The notes: generated from the letters alone by a model not told the origin. 51,424 nucleotides of DNA from Propionibacteriaceae bacterium (GCA_009778875.1 WRFI01000001.1:1-51424), one strand, 5' to 3'. Shown: positions 30,758-40,689, numbered from the stretch's first letter. Numbers and translations are program-made.

Positions 30758-33700
30758 CCAACCGATGTTCCAGCCTTTTGACTTGGCTGGCCCCCTGCCG
30801 TCCAGCCTCACCGTGGTCGAGGCCAGCGCCGGCACTGGCAAGACCTGGGTCATTGCGGCCTTGGCCGTGCGCTACCTGGCCGAAGGTGTGGTGACGGCAC
30901 CGCGACTGCTGGCGATCACTTTCACCCACCTGGCCAGCAACGACTTGCGGTCACGCTTGTATGAGCGGCTGATCCAGGTCACGGCTGCGCTGGAGTCTCA
31001 CCAAAAGGGAATCGACCCGAAAGTCAGCGATCCGCTGGTGGACGTGCTGGTCACCGGCCCGGCCGACGCCGTCGCGGCCCGCCTGGTGCGCCTGAACCAG
31101 GCCATAGGCGATTTCGACGCGGCGACGATCGCCACCATCCATGAGTTTTGTCGCCGGGCGGGCGACTGGCTGGGTCCGCTGCTCGGCCCAGTCTGGCACG
31201 ATGACGAGAACGCCGTCGACCTGATAGCCAACCAGGTGGTCGCGGACATGACGCTGCGGCGCCTTCTCAGCGGAGTCGACGACCTGACAGCCAGCGACTG
31301 TGCGTCGTTGGGACGGGCGGCGATCGATGCCCCCGAGTTGGCGATCGAACCGCCGGAAAGCCCGGCCAGCCAGTTCGCTCTCGCCGTCCGCGCCGAGTAT
31401 TCCCGGCGCAAAGCCGCCGCCGATGTCAGCGACTTCAACGACCTGGCCATGCGCCTCGATGCCGCTGTCTCCGGGCCGTCCGGCCAAGCTGTGATCGACG
31501 CCCTGCGACAGCGCTATCAGGTGGTGCTGGTTGACGAGTTCCAGGACACCGACCCGGTGCAGTGGTCCATTCTGCGCCAGGCCTTTGGCTCCGGGACGCC
31601 GATGGTGCTGGTCGGCGATCCCAAGCAGGCCATCTATGGCTTCCGGGGCGCTGACGTGTACGCCTATCTCGATGCGGTTGCCCAGGCGGGAGCGACTCAC
31701 ACACTGCCGGTCAATCACCGAAGCGACCGGTCCGCGGTCCAGGGCATCAACGAGGTGTTTTCCGGGGTTGACTTCGGGCAGGCGGGCGCCGAAATCCCGA
31801 TGCGGACCAGCTCTGCCCGCCACATTGAGCCGCGATTGCGCGGCCGGGCGACCTCTGGGGTCGAAATACGCCGAGCCAGACTGGCCAAGACCGCGCCCTG
31901 GCAGGCCGTCTCAGCCGATCTGGTGTCGTGGGTCGCGAGGACGCTGGCGGACCCCCCCGAACTGAACGACGCCGGGGCGTGGCGCAAGCTTGAGGCCAGC
32001 GACATCGCGGTCCTCGTGGGGACCAATCGGGACGGCGAATCGATCAGCCAGGCTTTGCGCGAGAATGGCGTTCCGGCCGTCTTTTCTGGTGTGTCTAGCA
32101 TCTTTGCGTCCCCGGCGGTTGACGAGTGGGTCACCTTCTTGGACGCCTTGGCCAGTCCGCGGCCGGACACCTTGCGCCGGGCCATGGCAGGGCAACTGAT
32201 CGGCCTGACGTTGCGCGAACTGGCGGAGGATGATGACCTGTCGGCGATGTGGGCGGCCACGATGCGCGGCTGGTCACAGGGCGTCCGTCCAGCCGCCATC
32301 ATCGATCAGCTTGATGCGACGGCTGATCTCGCCGTCAGATTGGTCAATCAGCCGGGCGGCGAACGGCTTCTGACGGACCTGCGCCACCTGGCCGAGCTAT
32401 TGGGCCGTGTGGCCGGCGAGGTCGGTAACCCGGCCCGGTTGGCGGTTTGGCTGCGAACCAAGCAGCGCCTGGCCGTCGAATCAGGCGGAGGTGACCGCTC
32501 CCGGCGTCTGGAAACTGACCAGCCGACGGTTTCCGTCATGACCGTCCACGCCGCCAAGGGGTTGGAGTTCCCGGTTGTCCTGGTGCCGGCCGCAGCGGAC
32601 GCACCACGCCACCTGTGGGGTTCGCCCGGTTACCCGCTGATTGTGCGCCGCGAAGGCCAGCGGGTGATTGACACGAGCACCGGTGGGCCCGGCCAAAAGG
32701 CTCGCCGGCAAGCCTGGGCCGACGAGTCGGCCGCCGACGACCGCCGTCGCCTGTATGTCGCGTTGACAAGGGCGTCCAGCCTGGCTGTCGCCTGGGTGAG
32801 TGACCGTTCCTCGACGCTGGAGCAGTTGATCGAGGGGTGGCCACAGCCGCCTGCCGACGTGCGCCTGGTCAACGTCACCAGGCTGCCCCCCAAGGGAGCG
32901 ACCCAAATCGCTGCCGCACCGCCGGCGCTGGCCGTCAACACCGTGGCCCGGACCATTGACAACACGTGGGTGCGCACCAGCTACTCGGGGCTGACGGCCG
33001 ACCTGCATGGAGCGGTGTCGGGCGTGCCGGAGGCCACCTGGGACGAGGCCGACCGAGGTGGCGAGGTGCCCGAACGCGCGCCCGATGATGCGGCGCTCTC
33101 CCCCATGGACGGTTTGCCGGCCGGTGCCGGCTTCGGGACCATCGTCCATGCCGTCTTTGAGGCCTGCGACCCGGCGTCAGCCACCTTGCCGGACGATCTG
33201 AGGCAAGCGGCCAACCGGCTGCGCGAACGGTCGATGCTGCCCGACCTGGACACGGTGCACTTGGCTGATGCTCTTGTCCAGGTGCTGAACACGCCGCTTG
33301 GCCCGCTAGCCGATGGCTTGAGCCTGGCCGATCTGGGCGCCAAGCGGCGCCTGACCGAGCTTGGGTTCGAGTTGCCGTTGGGTGACGCTTCTGGTGCCGC
33401 TGGCAAGGTGGCCGACCTGGCGGCGCTTTTCAGCAACCCAGACATGGTTCCAGCAGATGATCCGCTGCACCGATATGGTGCCGCGCTTGAGGGCAGTCCG
33501 GCCGCCGAGCGCCATTTGCACGGGTTCTTGACGGGTTCTATCGACAACATCGTCGAGGTGCCATCCGACGCGGGGCCGCCCAGGGTGTTCTTGATCGACT
33601 ACAAGACCAACCGGCTGGGGCCAGCCGTCGGCGACCCGATTTCCGCCTACACCCGGCCGGCGATGGCCGCCGCCATGATTGAGTCGCACTATCCCCTCCA

Positions 33701-33923
33701 GGCGCTGCTTTATGCCGTGGCGTTGCGCCGGTACCTGGCCTGGCGGCGTCCCGACGCCAGTTTTGACGCTCAGTGGGCCGGCGTCGGCTATCTGTTCGTC
33801 CGGGGCATGAGCGGGCCGTCAACCCCCGTTAGTGACGGCATGCCGTGCGGTGTTTTCGGGTGGCGTCCCAGCGCCTTGATGATCGAGGCCGCGGACGCGG
33901 TGTTACGAGGTGATGCGTCATGA
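30750..33923 (+). CDS. recB: Exodeoxyribonuclease V subunit beta (RecB)
   Basis: A 1057-residue helicase-nuclease. The superfamily I motor has Walker A ASAGTGKT at 25-32, LVDEFQDTDPVQW, and MTVHAAKGLEFPVV. The C-terminal nuclease domain has IDYKTN near residue 948, giving the Asp and Lys of the active site, preceded by a GFGTIVHAVFEAC region equivalent to the GTxxHxxLE motif. It moves 3'-5' on DNA ends and degrades both strands. ATG 30750 is set by GGGAGGTGG just upstream. The stop overlaps recD by four bases. All key residues appear intact, so the complex should be active. Confidence 0.95.
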   Translation: MPDQPMFQPFDLAGPLPSSLTVVEASAGTGKTWVIAALAVRYLAEGVVTAPRLLAITFTHLASNDLRSRLYERLIQVTAALESHQKGIDPKVSDPLVDVLVTGPADAVAARLVRLNQAIGDFDAATIATIHEFCRRAGDWLGPLLGPVWHDDENAVDLIANQVVADMTLRRLLSGVDDLTASDCASLGRAAIDAPELAIEPPESPASQFALAVRAEYSRRKAAADVSDFNDLAMRLDAAVSGPSGQAVIDALRQRYQVVLVDEFQDTDPVQWSILRQAFGSGTPMVLVGDPKQAIYGFRGADVYAYLDAVAQAGATHTLPVNHRSDRSAVQGINEVFSGVDFGQAGAEIPMRTSSARHIEPRLRGRATSGVEIRRARLAKTAPWQAVSADLVSWVARTLADPPELNDAGAWRKLEASDIAVLVGTNRDGESISQALRENGVPAVFSGVSSIFASPAVDEWVTFLDALASPRPDTLRRAMAGQLIGLTLRELAEDDDLSAMWAATMRGWSQGVRPAAIIDQLDATADLAVRLVNQPGGERLLTDLRHLAELLGRVAGEVGNPARLAVWLRTKQRLAVESGGGDRSRRLETDQPTVSVMTVHAAKGLEFPVVLVPAAADAPRHLWGSPGYPLIVRREGQRVIDTSTGGPGQKARRQAWADESAADDRRRLYVALTRASSLAVAWVSDRSSTLEQLIEGWPQPPADVRLVNVTRLPPKGATQIAAAPPALAVNTVARTIDNTWVRTSYSGLTADLHGAVSGVPEATWDEADRGGEVPERAPDDAALSPMDGLPAGAGFGTIVHAVFEACDPASATLPDDLRQAANRLRERSMLPDLDTVHLADALVQVLNTPLGPLADGLSLADLGAKRRLTELGFELPLGDASGAAGKVADLAALFSNPDMVPADDPLHRYGAALEGSPAAERHLHGFLTGSIDNIVEVPSDAGPPRVFLIDYKTNRLGPAVGDPISAYTRPAMAAAMIESHYPLQALLYAVALRRYLAWRRPDASFDAQWAGVGYLFVRGMSGPSTPVSDGMPCGVFGWRPSALMIEAADAVLRGDAS

Positions 33924-35608
33924 TTGCCATCTCTGCCACGGGTTTGCTGCGAGACTTCCATGAGGCGGGCGTGCTTGGGCTGCCCGACGTCCACCTGGCG
34001 CGGACGCTCGCCACTTTGAGCGGGGACGACTCGCCAGAGGTTGCGCTGGCCGTGGCGTTGACGATGCGCGCCTGGCGCACGGGTTCGCCTTGCCTGGATT
34101 TGCGCGCGGCAGACTGCTTGGGCGCCGACGAGGACCAGGAGACAGCCCCGGATGCCGCCGGCCTGCCGTGGCCAGACCCGGACGCCTGGCTGGCGGCGTT
34201 GCGCGAATCTCGGCTGATCGGGTCGGGCGACAATCGGCCGCTCCGGCTGGATGGCGATCTGTTGTACCTGCGCCGCACCTGGGACGACCAGGCCCGCGTC
34301 GTGGCGTCCCTTGGCGCCCGCTGGCGGGCTGCCCCGCCGTCCCCACCGGCGTTGACGGGCGACGAGTTGACGGACGCTGTGCTCACGCAATGGGTGACGG
34401 TGTTGACGGGCGGGCCGGGCACCGGCAAGACCTTCAGCATCGCCAAGGTGATCTCGCAACTGCAAGCGACGCCTGGTTTTGCCACCATCAGCGTCGCCGC
34501 CCCGACCGGCAAGGCGGCAGCCCGGCTGGCCCAAGCCATCGGCGAGTGCGGTCCGCGGCCCACCACCATTCATCGGCTGCTCGGCGCCCGCGGGCCCGGG
34601 CGGGGAAACCGCTTCACCGCCAACAACCCGCTGAGCGCCGACTTAGTCATCGTGGACGAGTTGTCCATGGTTTCGCTGCCTCTGATGGCTGGCCTGTTGG
34701 ACGCCGTGAGCCCCCGCGCCAGGCTGCTGCTGGTCGGCGATCCAGGGCAGTTAGCCTCGGTGGAGGCTGGTGCGGTGCTGGCCGATTTGGTTGATGCGAG
34801 GCTCAGCGCCAGTGCCCACGCCGACGCCCCCCTGGTTCACACTTTGACCAAGGTTTTCCGCTACGGCGGCGCACTGGCGGACCTATCGGTGGCGGCCGCA
34901 AGGGGCGACGCAGACGCAGCCTTGTCGGTTCTGCAGGGTGACGACCCAGCCGTGGCGTTGGTCGACGCCGACGCGGCGGATGTCACCTGGGCATCCCTGC
35001 CAGATGTGGCGGAGACTGTGACCGCGACGGCCCAGGCCACCCGTCAAGCGGCCAGTGTTGGCGATGCTGCCGGCGCGCTGGAGGCGCTGGACAATCATCG
35101 ATTGCTGTGCGCCCACCGCCATGGGCCCTATGGCGTGGCGACCTGGGCCCGCCGGGTGGCCGAACTGACGACACCGGTCGGACGCCGTCCCGACGACTGG
35201 TGGCCGGGCCGCGCCGTGCTGGCGACGGTCACCGCTCCCGATCTGGGCGTCGTCAGCGGCGATCAGGGTGTCACGTTGGTGGTTGGTGGTGGCCCGCGTG
35301 TGGTGTTCGAGCCCACCGGTCAAAGAATCGTCCCGACCGCCCTGCCCGGCTTGGCCACCCTGGACGCGATGACCGTTCACAAGTCGCAGGGCAGCCAGTT
35401 CCGGGCGGTCACCCTGGTGTTGCCGCCGTTGGATTCGCCGTTGCTGGTGCGCCCCCTGCTCTACACGGCCATGACGCGGGCGCAGGATCGCCTGACGATC
35501 GTCGGCACCGCGGAGCAACTGCGGCATGGCCTGACGACATCACCGCACCGCGCCTCGGGCCTGGCGGCGGCGCTGCGGCAGGTGTCAACTGCGGTCGAGC
35601 CAATCTGA
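33920..35608 (+). CDS. recD: Exodeoxyribonuclease V subunit alpha (RecD)
   Basis: A 562-residue 5'-3' superfamily I helicase. Walker A is GGPGTGKT at 164-171, followed by APTGKAAARL, VDELSMVSLPLM and LVGDPGQLASVE. The C-terminal motifs TVHKSQGSQF and LYTAMTRAQDRL are present. The N-terminal 130 residues are the RecB-binding region. It starts inside the recB stop (ATGA). Its end overlaps the convergent recG gene by 24 bases, so there is no room for a separate terminator between them. Confidence 0.95.
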   Translation: MIAISATGLLRDFHEAGVLGLPDVHLARTLATLSGDDSPEVALAVALTMRAWRTGSPCLDLRAADCLGADEDQETAPDAAGLPWPDPDAWLAALRESRLIGSGDNRPLRLDGDLLYLRRTWDDQARVVASLGARWRAAPPSPPALTGDELTDAVLTQWVTVLTGGPGTGKTFSIAKVISQLQATPGFATISVAAPTGKAAARLAQAIGECGPRPTTIHRLLGARGPGRGNRFTANNPLSADLVIVDELSMVSLPLMAGLLDAVSPRARLLLVGDPGQLASVEAGAVLADLVDARLSASAHADAPLVHTLTKVFRYGGALADLSVAAARGDADAALSVLQGDDPAVALVDADAADVTWASLPDVAETVTATAQATRQAASVGDAAGALEALDNHRLLCAHRHGPYGVATWARRVAELTTPVGRRPDDWWPGRAVLATVTAPDLGVVSGDQGVTLVVGGGPRVVFEPTGQRIVPTALPGLATLDAMTVHKSQGSQFRAVTLVLPPLDSPLLVRPLLYTAMTRAQDRLTIVGTAEQLRHGLTTSPHRASGLAAALRQVSTAVEPI

Positions 35609-37765
35609 CTGCTCGACGTCGGCCACCAGATCGGCCAGGCGGTCGTCGGCGCAGGCCGGGTCGGCGGCGACAAGGCGCTCGGCCACCTCCCGCGCGTGGG
35701 CTATCAGGTTGGCGTCGTCGATGGCCCGCAGCAGCTTGAGCGTCGAGCGTCCCCCGGCCTGGTCCGCCCCCAAAACGTCGCCCTCGCGCCGGGCGATCAA
35801 GTCGAGTTCGGCCAGTTCAAACCCGTCCCTGGTTGCCGCGACGGCGCGCAGCCGTTCCGCTGCGGCCGAGTCACCTTCCGTGTCGGTCACCAACAGGCAC
35901 AGGCTCGGCTTGTCGCCCCGCCCGATGCGTCCGCGCAACTGGTGTAGTTGCGACATGCCGAACCGGTCGGCGTCCATCACGACCATCATCGTGGCGTTGG
36001 CCACGTCGATGCCCACTTCGATGACGGTGGTGCAGACCAGGACGTCCGTTTGGCCATCGACGAACCGGGCCATCGCTTCGGTCTTGTCGGCCGTCGGCAA
36101 CCGCCCATGCAGCAACCCGAGCCGCAAGTCGGCCAGAGGCCCCGCCTTCAGCTGGCGCAGCATTTCCACAGCCGCCGCGCTCGGTGAGCCGCCGGCAGCC
36201 GCGACGAAAACCTCATCGTCGCGCAGGTTGATGCGCGGACACACGACGAACACCTGGCCTCCCGCCGCCACCTCCTCGTGCACCCGGGCCCAGACGCGCC
36301 ACAGCCAGCTGGGATGGGTCTTGAGCGCCACCATCTGGGTTGTCACCTCGCCCCGCCCGGCGGGAATCTCGCGCAGCGTGGAAATTTCCAGATCGCCAAA
36401 GACGGTCATCGCCACGGAGCGGGGTATCGGCGTCGCCGTCAGCACCAGAACGTGGGGACGGTGCCCCGGACGATCGGTCAGCACCGCTCGCTGCTCGACG
36501 CCGAAGCGGTGTTGCTCATCGATGACCACCAGCCCGATGTCGGCGAAGTTCACGTCGTACAGCAGCGCGTGGGTGCCGACGATCAGCCGGGCACCGCCAG
36601 AGGCGATGGCGTCCAGCGCGTTGCGCCGGGCAATCGCCGTCATCGACCCCGTCAGCGTCGTCAGCCGCACATCAAACTCCAGGTCACCCAGCAGCGACGC
36701 AATGGTCGCGGTGTGTTGGGCGGCCAACACCTCCGTGGGCGCCAGCAAAACGGCCTGATATCCGGCGTCGATCACCGACAGCATGGCGCGCAACGCCACC
36801 ACCGTCTTCCCGGCACCGACCTCGCCTTGAAGGAGACGCTGCATCGGGATCGGTTTCGCCATGTCTGCGGCGATTTGTGCGGCCACGTCCTTTTGCTCAC
36901 CCGTAAATTCGAAGGGCAACCGGGCGTCCAGGGCGGCGAGAAGCCCGTCTGGGCGCGGCTCAATGACCGGTGAGGCCTGGCCGGCCCGGTTGGCCCGCCG
37001 GTAGGCCATCGTCAGCTGAAGAGCCAGCGCCTCCTCGAACTTCAGGCGCGCCAGGCCCGTTTCAACCCGCTGCGGCGTGTCGGGCCGGTGAATCGCCTCG
37101 AACGCCTCAACCAGCCCGGGCAGGTTCTCCGCTGCCACGACCGCGTCCGGCAGGCTGTCAGGCAGCCCGGCCAGCCCGTCCAAAGCGATTCCCGCACATT
37201 CGCTGATCTGCCAGGTGGGCAGCTTGGCCGCCGCTGGGTAGATGCCGATCAGGCCGCTGCGACGCACCTGCCGGGCTATCGAGACGTGTTTGGGGTCTGC
37301 CCGTCCGACGATGAGGCCGTCTTTGTCGAGCATGACGAAGTCGGGGTGCGCCATCTGCAAGTTCCCGTTGAATTGGGCGACCTTGCCCACAAAAATGCCT
37401 CTGACACTGTCTTCGTGCTCGAGCTGCCCCTGCCAATAGGCGAGCCGGAAGCTTTTGCCGAAGAAGGTGGCCGTGAGGCGGCTGCGCCCGTCCGTCAGCA
37501 CTGCCTCCAGTCGTCCCTTGTCTCCCCCGTCGTGACATTTGCAACGGGCCACCCTGGCCACCACAGCGACGTACTCCCCCACCCGCACCTTCGAGAGGTC
37601 GGTGGTTTCGGTGCCGCTCAGATAGTGACGGGGCAGGTGGTGCATCAGGTCGTCGACAGTGACGAGCCCCAGCTTGGCCAGCGCCTTGGCGGCCTTGTCG
37701 CCCAGCACGTCGACCAGCGGCGTGTGCAGGGCCTGCGCCGTCGCGGTGCGCCATCGATTGGTCAT
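35585..37765 (-). CDS. recG: ATP-dependent DNA helicase RecG
   Basis: A 726-residue branch-migrating helicase that remodels stalled forks and Holliday junctions. The N-terminal wedge/OB-fold domain (about 1-240) is followed by the motor with Walker A GEVGAGKT near residue 310, DEQHRFGVEQR in place of DEAH, TATPIPRS, and the C-terminal QLRGRIGRG and GDVLGADQAGG helical hairpin region. The start is supported by TAAGGT six bases upstream of ATG 37765, just beyond the rpmB terminator, so recG is probably transcribed on its own. In many actinobacteria recG lies next to rpmB, as here. Confidence 0.95.
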   Translation of the reverse strand: MTNRWRTATAQALHTPLVDVLGDKAAKALAKLGLVTVDDLMHHLPRHYLSGTETTDLSKVRVGEYVAVVARVARCKCHDGGDKGRLEAVLTDGRSRLTATFFGKSFRLAYWQGQLEHEDSVRGIFVGKVAQFNGNLQMAHPDFVMLDKDGLIVGRADPKHVSIARQVRRSGLIGIYPAAAKLPTWQISECAGIALDGLAGLPDSLPDAVVAAENLPGLVEAFEAIHRPDTPQRVETGLARLKFEEALALQLTMAYRRANRAGQASPVIEPRPDGLLAALDARLPFEFTGEQKDVAAQIAADMAKPIPMQRLLQGEVGAGKTVVALRAMLSVIDAGYQAVLLAPTEVLAAQHTATIASLLGDLEFDVRLTTLTGSMTAIARRNALDAIASGGARLIVGTHALLYDVNFADIGLVVIDEQHRFGVEQRAVLTDRPGHRPHVLVLTATPIPRSVAMTVFGDLEISTLREIPAGRGEVTTQMVALKTHPSWLWRVWARVHEEVAAGGQVFVVCPRINLRDDEVFVAAAGGSPSAAAVEMLRQLKAGPLADLRLGLLHGRLPTADKTEAMARFVDGQTDVLVCTTVIEVGIDVANATMMVVMDADRFGMSQLHQLRGRIGRGDKPSLCLLVTDTEGDSAAAERLRAVAATRDGFELAELDLIARREGDVLGADQAGGRSTLKLLRAIDDANLIAHAREVAERLVAADPACADDRLADLVADVEQSDWLDRS

Positions 37766-37771
37766 GTGATG

Positions 37772-37777
37772 ACCTTA
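37772..37777 (-). promoter_or_regulatory. -10 element of recG
   Basis: TAAGGT on the minus strand ends six bases before ATG 37765. Leaderless spacing. Confidence 0.5.
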
Positions 37778-37801
37778 TCGCGAAACACTGACACAAAACG
37801 A

Positions 37802-37831
37802 CAAAAAGCCCATCCCGCAAGCGGGATGGGC
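37802..37831 (-). terminator. Rho-independent terminator of rpmB
   Basis: Read on the minus strand, a 10-bp stem (GCCCATCCCG with its complement, about 37831-37808) closed by a short loop is followed by TTTTTGT. It lies 13 bases after the rpmB stop. It is the clearest intrinsic terminator in the window. Confidence 0.85.
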
Positions 37832-37844
37832 GAAAAGTCTTCGG

Positions 37845-38030
37845 TCAGCGCGTCACCTTGCCGGACTTCAAGCAAGCCGTGCAGACGTTGAGGCGCTGGG
37901 CCGTGCCGCCGATGTGGGCATGCACAGTTTGGATGTTCGGGCTCCAGCGGCGAAGGGTCTTCTTCTTCGACCACGGCTTGTTGTGGCCAAAGCTAGGGCT
38001 CTTGCCGCAGATGTCGCACACAGCAGCCAT
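37845..38030 (-). CDS. rpmB: 50S ribosomal protein L28
   Basis: A 61-residue large-subunit protein. The sequence begins MAAVCDICGKSPSFGHN, with the CxxC pair, and ends with VCTACLKSGKV, giving a second CxxC. It is therefore the zinc-binding form, in contrast to the cysteine-free forms induced by zinc shortage in some actinobacteria. AAGGAG (38042-38037) precedes the ATG. It is a single-gene unit, with its own promoter at 38106-38077 and an intrinsic terminator just after the stop. Confidence 0.96.
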   Translation of the reverse strand: MAAVCDICGKSPSFGHNKPWSKKKTLRRWSPNIQTVHAHIGGTAQRLNVCTACLKSGKVTR

Positions 38031-38076
38031 GTCAAACTCCTTGCCAGATCGCGTTGCCCCTTATGACAACCAGACA

Positions 38077-38106
38077 ACATTAGCAGATGGGGCCAAATGT
38101 TGCCAA
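38077..38106 (-). promoter_or_regulatory. Promoter of rpmB
   Basis: On the minus strand TTGGCA (38106-38101) and TAATGT (38082-38077) are separated by 18 bp, giving a leader of about 40 bases with AAGGAG. This is the best -35/-10 pair in the window. Confidence 0.7.
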
Positions 38107-38158
38107 GCGGGCGGCGTCGATCGGGGCGGGGCTACTGCGGTCCGGACCAGATCACCGT

Positions 38159-39811
38159 CTACCACCAGTTGGTGATCGCCGTCGTCATTGATCGGAAACC
38201 AGCTCTGCCCGCGAACCAGGCAGGACGGGGCACGGCCACACCCTTTTCGGCCAACTCATCAAACGACTTGGCCCACTGACCCGCACATCCGAAGGCCACG
38301 GCGTAGGGCAGATACTTGGAGAACACGTCTTCGCCGTTTGTCAGATCAAGCTGACTGAGGTCGGGGAACCGCAGAAACGAGCTAAAATCCCGGCACTGTC
38401 GCACTATGCCGGGCCACACGGGATTGTGCACAGGCGCCATAGGCGCGACAAGAATCAGGCCCAGCCCAAACACCACAATTGGGAGGGTGAGCCAACCCCA
38501 GCCCCCGTTGCCGGACGGCAATAGAGCGTTGCTGACCAGCAAGACCAAAGCGGTGCCGACCAAAGTGAAGGACGCACCGAACATCTGGTAGCGAACTATG
38601 ATGCCCGGCGAGTTCAGCCATGCCTCGCGAAGGTCCTTGTCCAGTGCACCCAAAAGCGTGGCAACGACGGCTGGCCAGTTGCGTTCTGTCAGCTGTTGGC
38701 GTGTGAGTCTCTTGCCACGGGCAGACAGCCAGTCGAACACTTGCCTTTCGTGGGGGCTGAGGCCTCCCGGACCGTGGCCTGTCACCTCGAATGCGGTGTC
38801 GCCTTCCTCACTGACGACCCGTAGGTACCCTCGGGTTGCCAAGCCGACAACCATGGAACCAACGTCACGCTTCATGGGCCGTCCTCGTTCAAGGGCTGCG
38901 GCAAAATAGGGCTGGAGTCCAGGCGGCGGTTCGGCGCGAGCCACCTGCCGGACACCCGCCGGCGGTAGGCTACCGAACGATGGAATGGCACGCCAGACAG
39001 GGATCACCGCACTGCCCGGCACGACACGTTGTGAGCGGCCGGCTCTTTTGATGGCCCTAAGGGCCACCACGGCTGCTACAACCAGCAAGGCCGCCACCCA
39101 GATCGCTGGTCGCTCACCCGTGGCAACACCAAAGATAGTTGGATTGGTCGGAACAATCCGCACGAAACCGCCGGTGAATCGGTCCTTGGCGAAACGATAC
39201 TGAACACTCCAACTTTCATTTGGAAGAAGTGACGCGGCAGATAGCGCGTTCTTTCTCATCCCGTCCGATGTCGGGTTGGGCAGTGTAAACATCAGTTGAA
39301 CGTTGGAAATTGGCATGTTCCAATCGGGCCCGATTGGATACCACAGAAAATACTGCTGTTTGTAAAACTGATCTGCTTTTTGAACCAAACCGGTCGCTTG
39401 ATACGACAAGACGTACGTTTGAAGGCCACTCACCGGCTTACCAGGGTCGCCGACGCTCAGCTGAATCGCCCTCGCATGCCAGGTCAGTTTCAGATTCGTC
39501 GACGCACCCGTGGTGGAGGTCACGGCGATGTGGCTGTATTTCACCAGCTCGTCGGTCCCAAGGCCGTAGCTGTACCGTGTGGGTAGCCACAGGTCAATGA
39601 TCGCGGTTGACGCGTCCAATTGCATGTCGATTGTGTTTTCAACTGTCAGCCTGCCGCGTGCGTCCAAGTTGGCGTCGATGTAAAACCGCGTGATCTCCGG
39701 GCCGGTCGCGTGGGCCGCCGGCCCGCTCAGAGTCAACATCCCCAACAAGACTGTCGAGACGACGGTCGCAAACAGACGCCTTGGAACCACCGCAGATAGC
39801 GACCGCCTCAT
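38159..39811 (-). CDS. DUF2207 domain membrane protein
   Basis: A 550-residue protein. A signal peptide covers about residues 1-36 (cleavage near AAHATG). An extracellular DUF2207 beta-domain follows, with a first transmembrane helix near 232-252. A cytoplasmic part contains RPMKRDVGSMVVGLATRGYLRV and LSPHERQVFDWL, two helices lie near 420-465, and a C-terminal FSKYLPYAVAFG segment is typical of the family. The function of DUF2207 proteins is unknown. The start overlaps the upstream gene by four bases (ATGA), so it is the third gene of an rnj-led unit. The 128 bp downstream hold the rpmB promoter. Confidence 0.85.
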   Translation of the reverse strand: MRRSLSAVVPRRLFATVVSTVLLGMLTLSGPAAHATGPEITRFYIDANLDARGRLTVENTIDMQLDASTAIIDLWLPTRYSYGLGTDELVKYSHIAVTSTTGASTNLKLTWHARAIQLSVGDPGKPVSGLQTYVLSYQATGLVQKADQFYKQQYFLWYPIGPDWNMPISNVQLMFTLPNPTSDGMRKNALSAASLLPNESWSVQYRFAKDRFTGGFVRIVPTNPTIFGVATGERPAIWVAALLVVAAVVALRAIKRAGRSQRVVPGSAVIPVWRAIPSFGSLPPAGVRQVARAEPPPGLQPYFAAALERGRPMKRDVGSMVVGLATRGYLRVVSEEGDTAFEVTGHGPGGLSPHERQVFDWLSARGKRLTRQQLTERNWPAVVATLLGALDKDLREAWLNSPGIIVRYQMFGASFTLVGTALVLLVSNALLPSGNGGWGWLTLPIVVFGLGLILVAPMAPVHNPVWPGIVRQCRDFSSFLRFPDLSQLDLTNGEDVFSKYLPYAVAFGCAGQWAKSFDELAEKGVAVPRPAWFAGRAGFRSMTTAITNWW

Positions 39812-40677
39812 GTCGGTTCACCCCCGGGGCCGCTGCTTGGAAATGGTTCCGTTGTCGCCGGCTCATACGGGCTCGAATTGACCGGCGGCAGAGCCGTCGG
39901 CAAAAGGTCGGGCTTCTCGGCATGCAACTGCCGCCAGGCCGTTTCCACCAAAGTCGTCACCGTCCACAGAGGATCAAAAACTCCGTTTGCATTGGGCTGC
40001 AGCGCCCACGGGTTCACCTTTCGTTTTTCCCCCGGCAACATGACGACCAGTGAGGTGTTGTTCCGCCCCACTGACGCACTTAGGCAGTAACCCTGGGAAT
40101 CACAAAGGATCGAATATGCGATGTTGTCCGGGCTGGGTGACCCCGGCAGGCCGTCACCCGGCGTGATCCACAAGGCGCCACCCCATCCGAAGGACTTAGG
40201 GAATGTGTAAAAAAAGTATGCCCCCCAGGCCTGTTGATACACGTCGACGGTTTGACCGTTGTAGTTGGGAGGCCTCAAAGACAGCGACACCCAAGTCGTG
40301 AGTGCCGTCTGCGAGGCATCATTGGCCCGGAGGAAGCAAGTTATGGCATCCGGCCGGTACCTCTGATCGCCCCAGTTGATCGTCACACGATAGCTGGCGG
40401 GCGTCAACAGGGCTTCCAGGTCCGGCCGGCCAAGACCAAGACAGTCCATGTTCGCCGGATTGGTCTGCACACGGGTGATACGGTCGGTATTCGGGTAGTC
40501 AGTGATACTGACGGAAAAGAAATAGGCGGGGGTGGCTCGTCCGGTGAACCGAATCGTCGCTGCCACCATGACAACAGCCAGCACCAACGACACGCCGAAA
40601 ATGATGACCGTTCGGCGCGTTCGCTGGACGGCTTCCGTCGTCTGCTTCGCTCCGTGCCTCGCATTCTTGGCGCTCAT
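39808..40677 (-). CDS. Membrane-anchored protein of unknown function
   Basis: A 289-residue protein I do not recognise. It has a short basic N-terminus, one transmembrane helix at about 23-45 (TVIIFGVSLVLAVVMVAA), and then an extracytoplasmic domain with four cysteines (in NMDCLG, ITCFLR, ILCDSQ and GYCLSAS), probably two disulfides. The end is Pro/Ser/Thr-rich. It starts 12 bases after the rnj stop and overlaps the DUF2207 gene by four bases. Translational coupling suggests the two membrane proteins work together at the cell surface. It could also be a lineage-specific partner of the DUF2207 protein; no homologue comes to mind. Confidence 0.75.
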   Translation of the reverse strand: MSAKNARHGAKQTTEAVQRTRRTVIIFGVSLVLAVVMVAATIRFTGRATPAYFFSVSITDYPNTDRITRVQTNPANMDCLGLGRPDLEALLTPASYRVTINWGDQRYRPDAITCFLRANDASQTALTTWVSLSLRPPNYNGQTVDVYQQAWGAYFFYTFPKSFGWGGALWITPGDGLPGSPSPDNIAYSILCDSQGYCLSASVGRNNTSLVVMLPGEKRKVNPWALQPNANGVFDPLWTVTTLVETAWRQLHAEKPDLLPTALPPVNSSPYEPATTEPFPSSGPGGEPT

Positions 40678-40689
40678 GAGGTCATCCCA

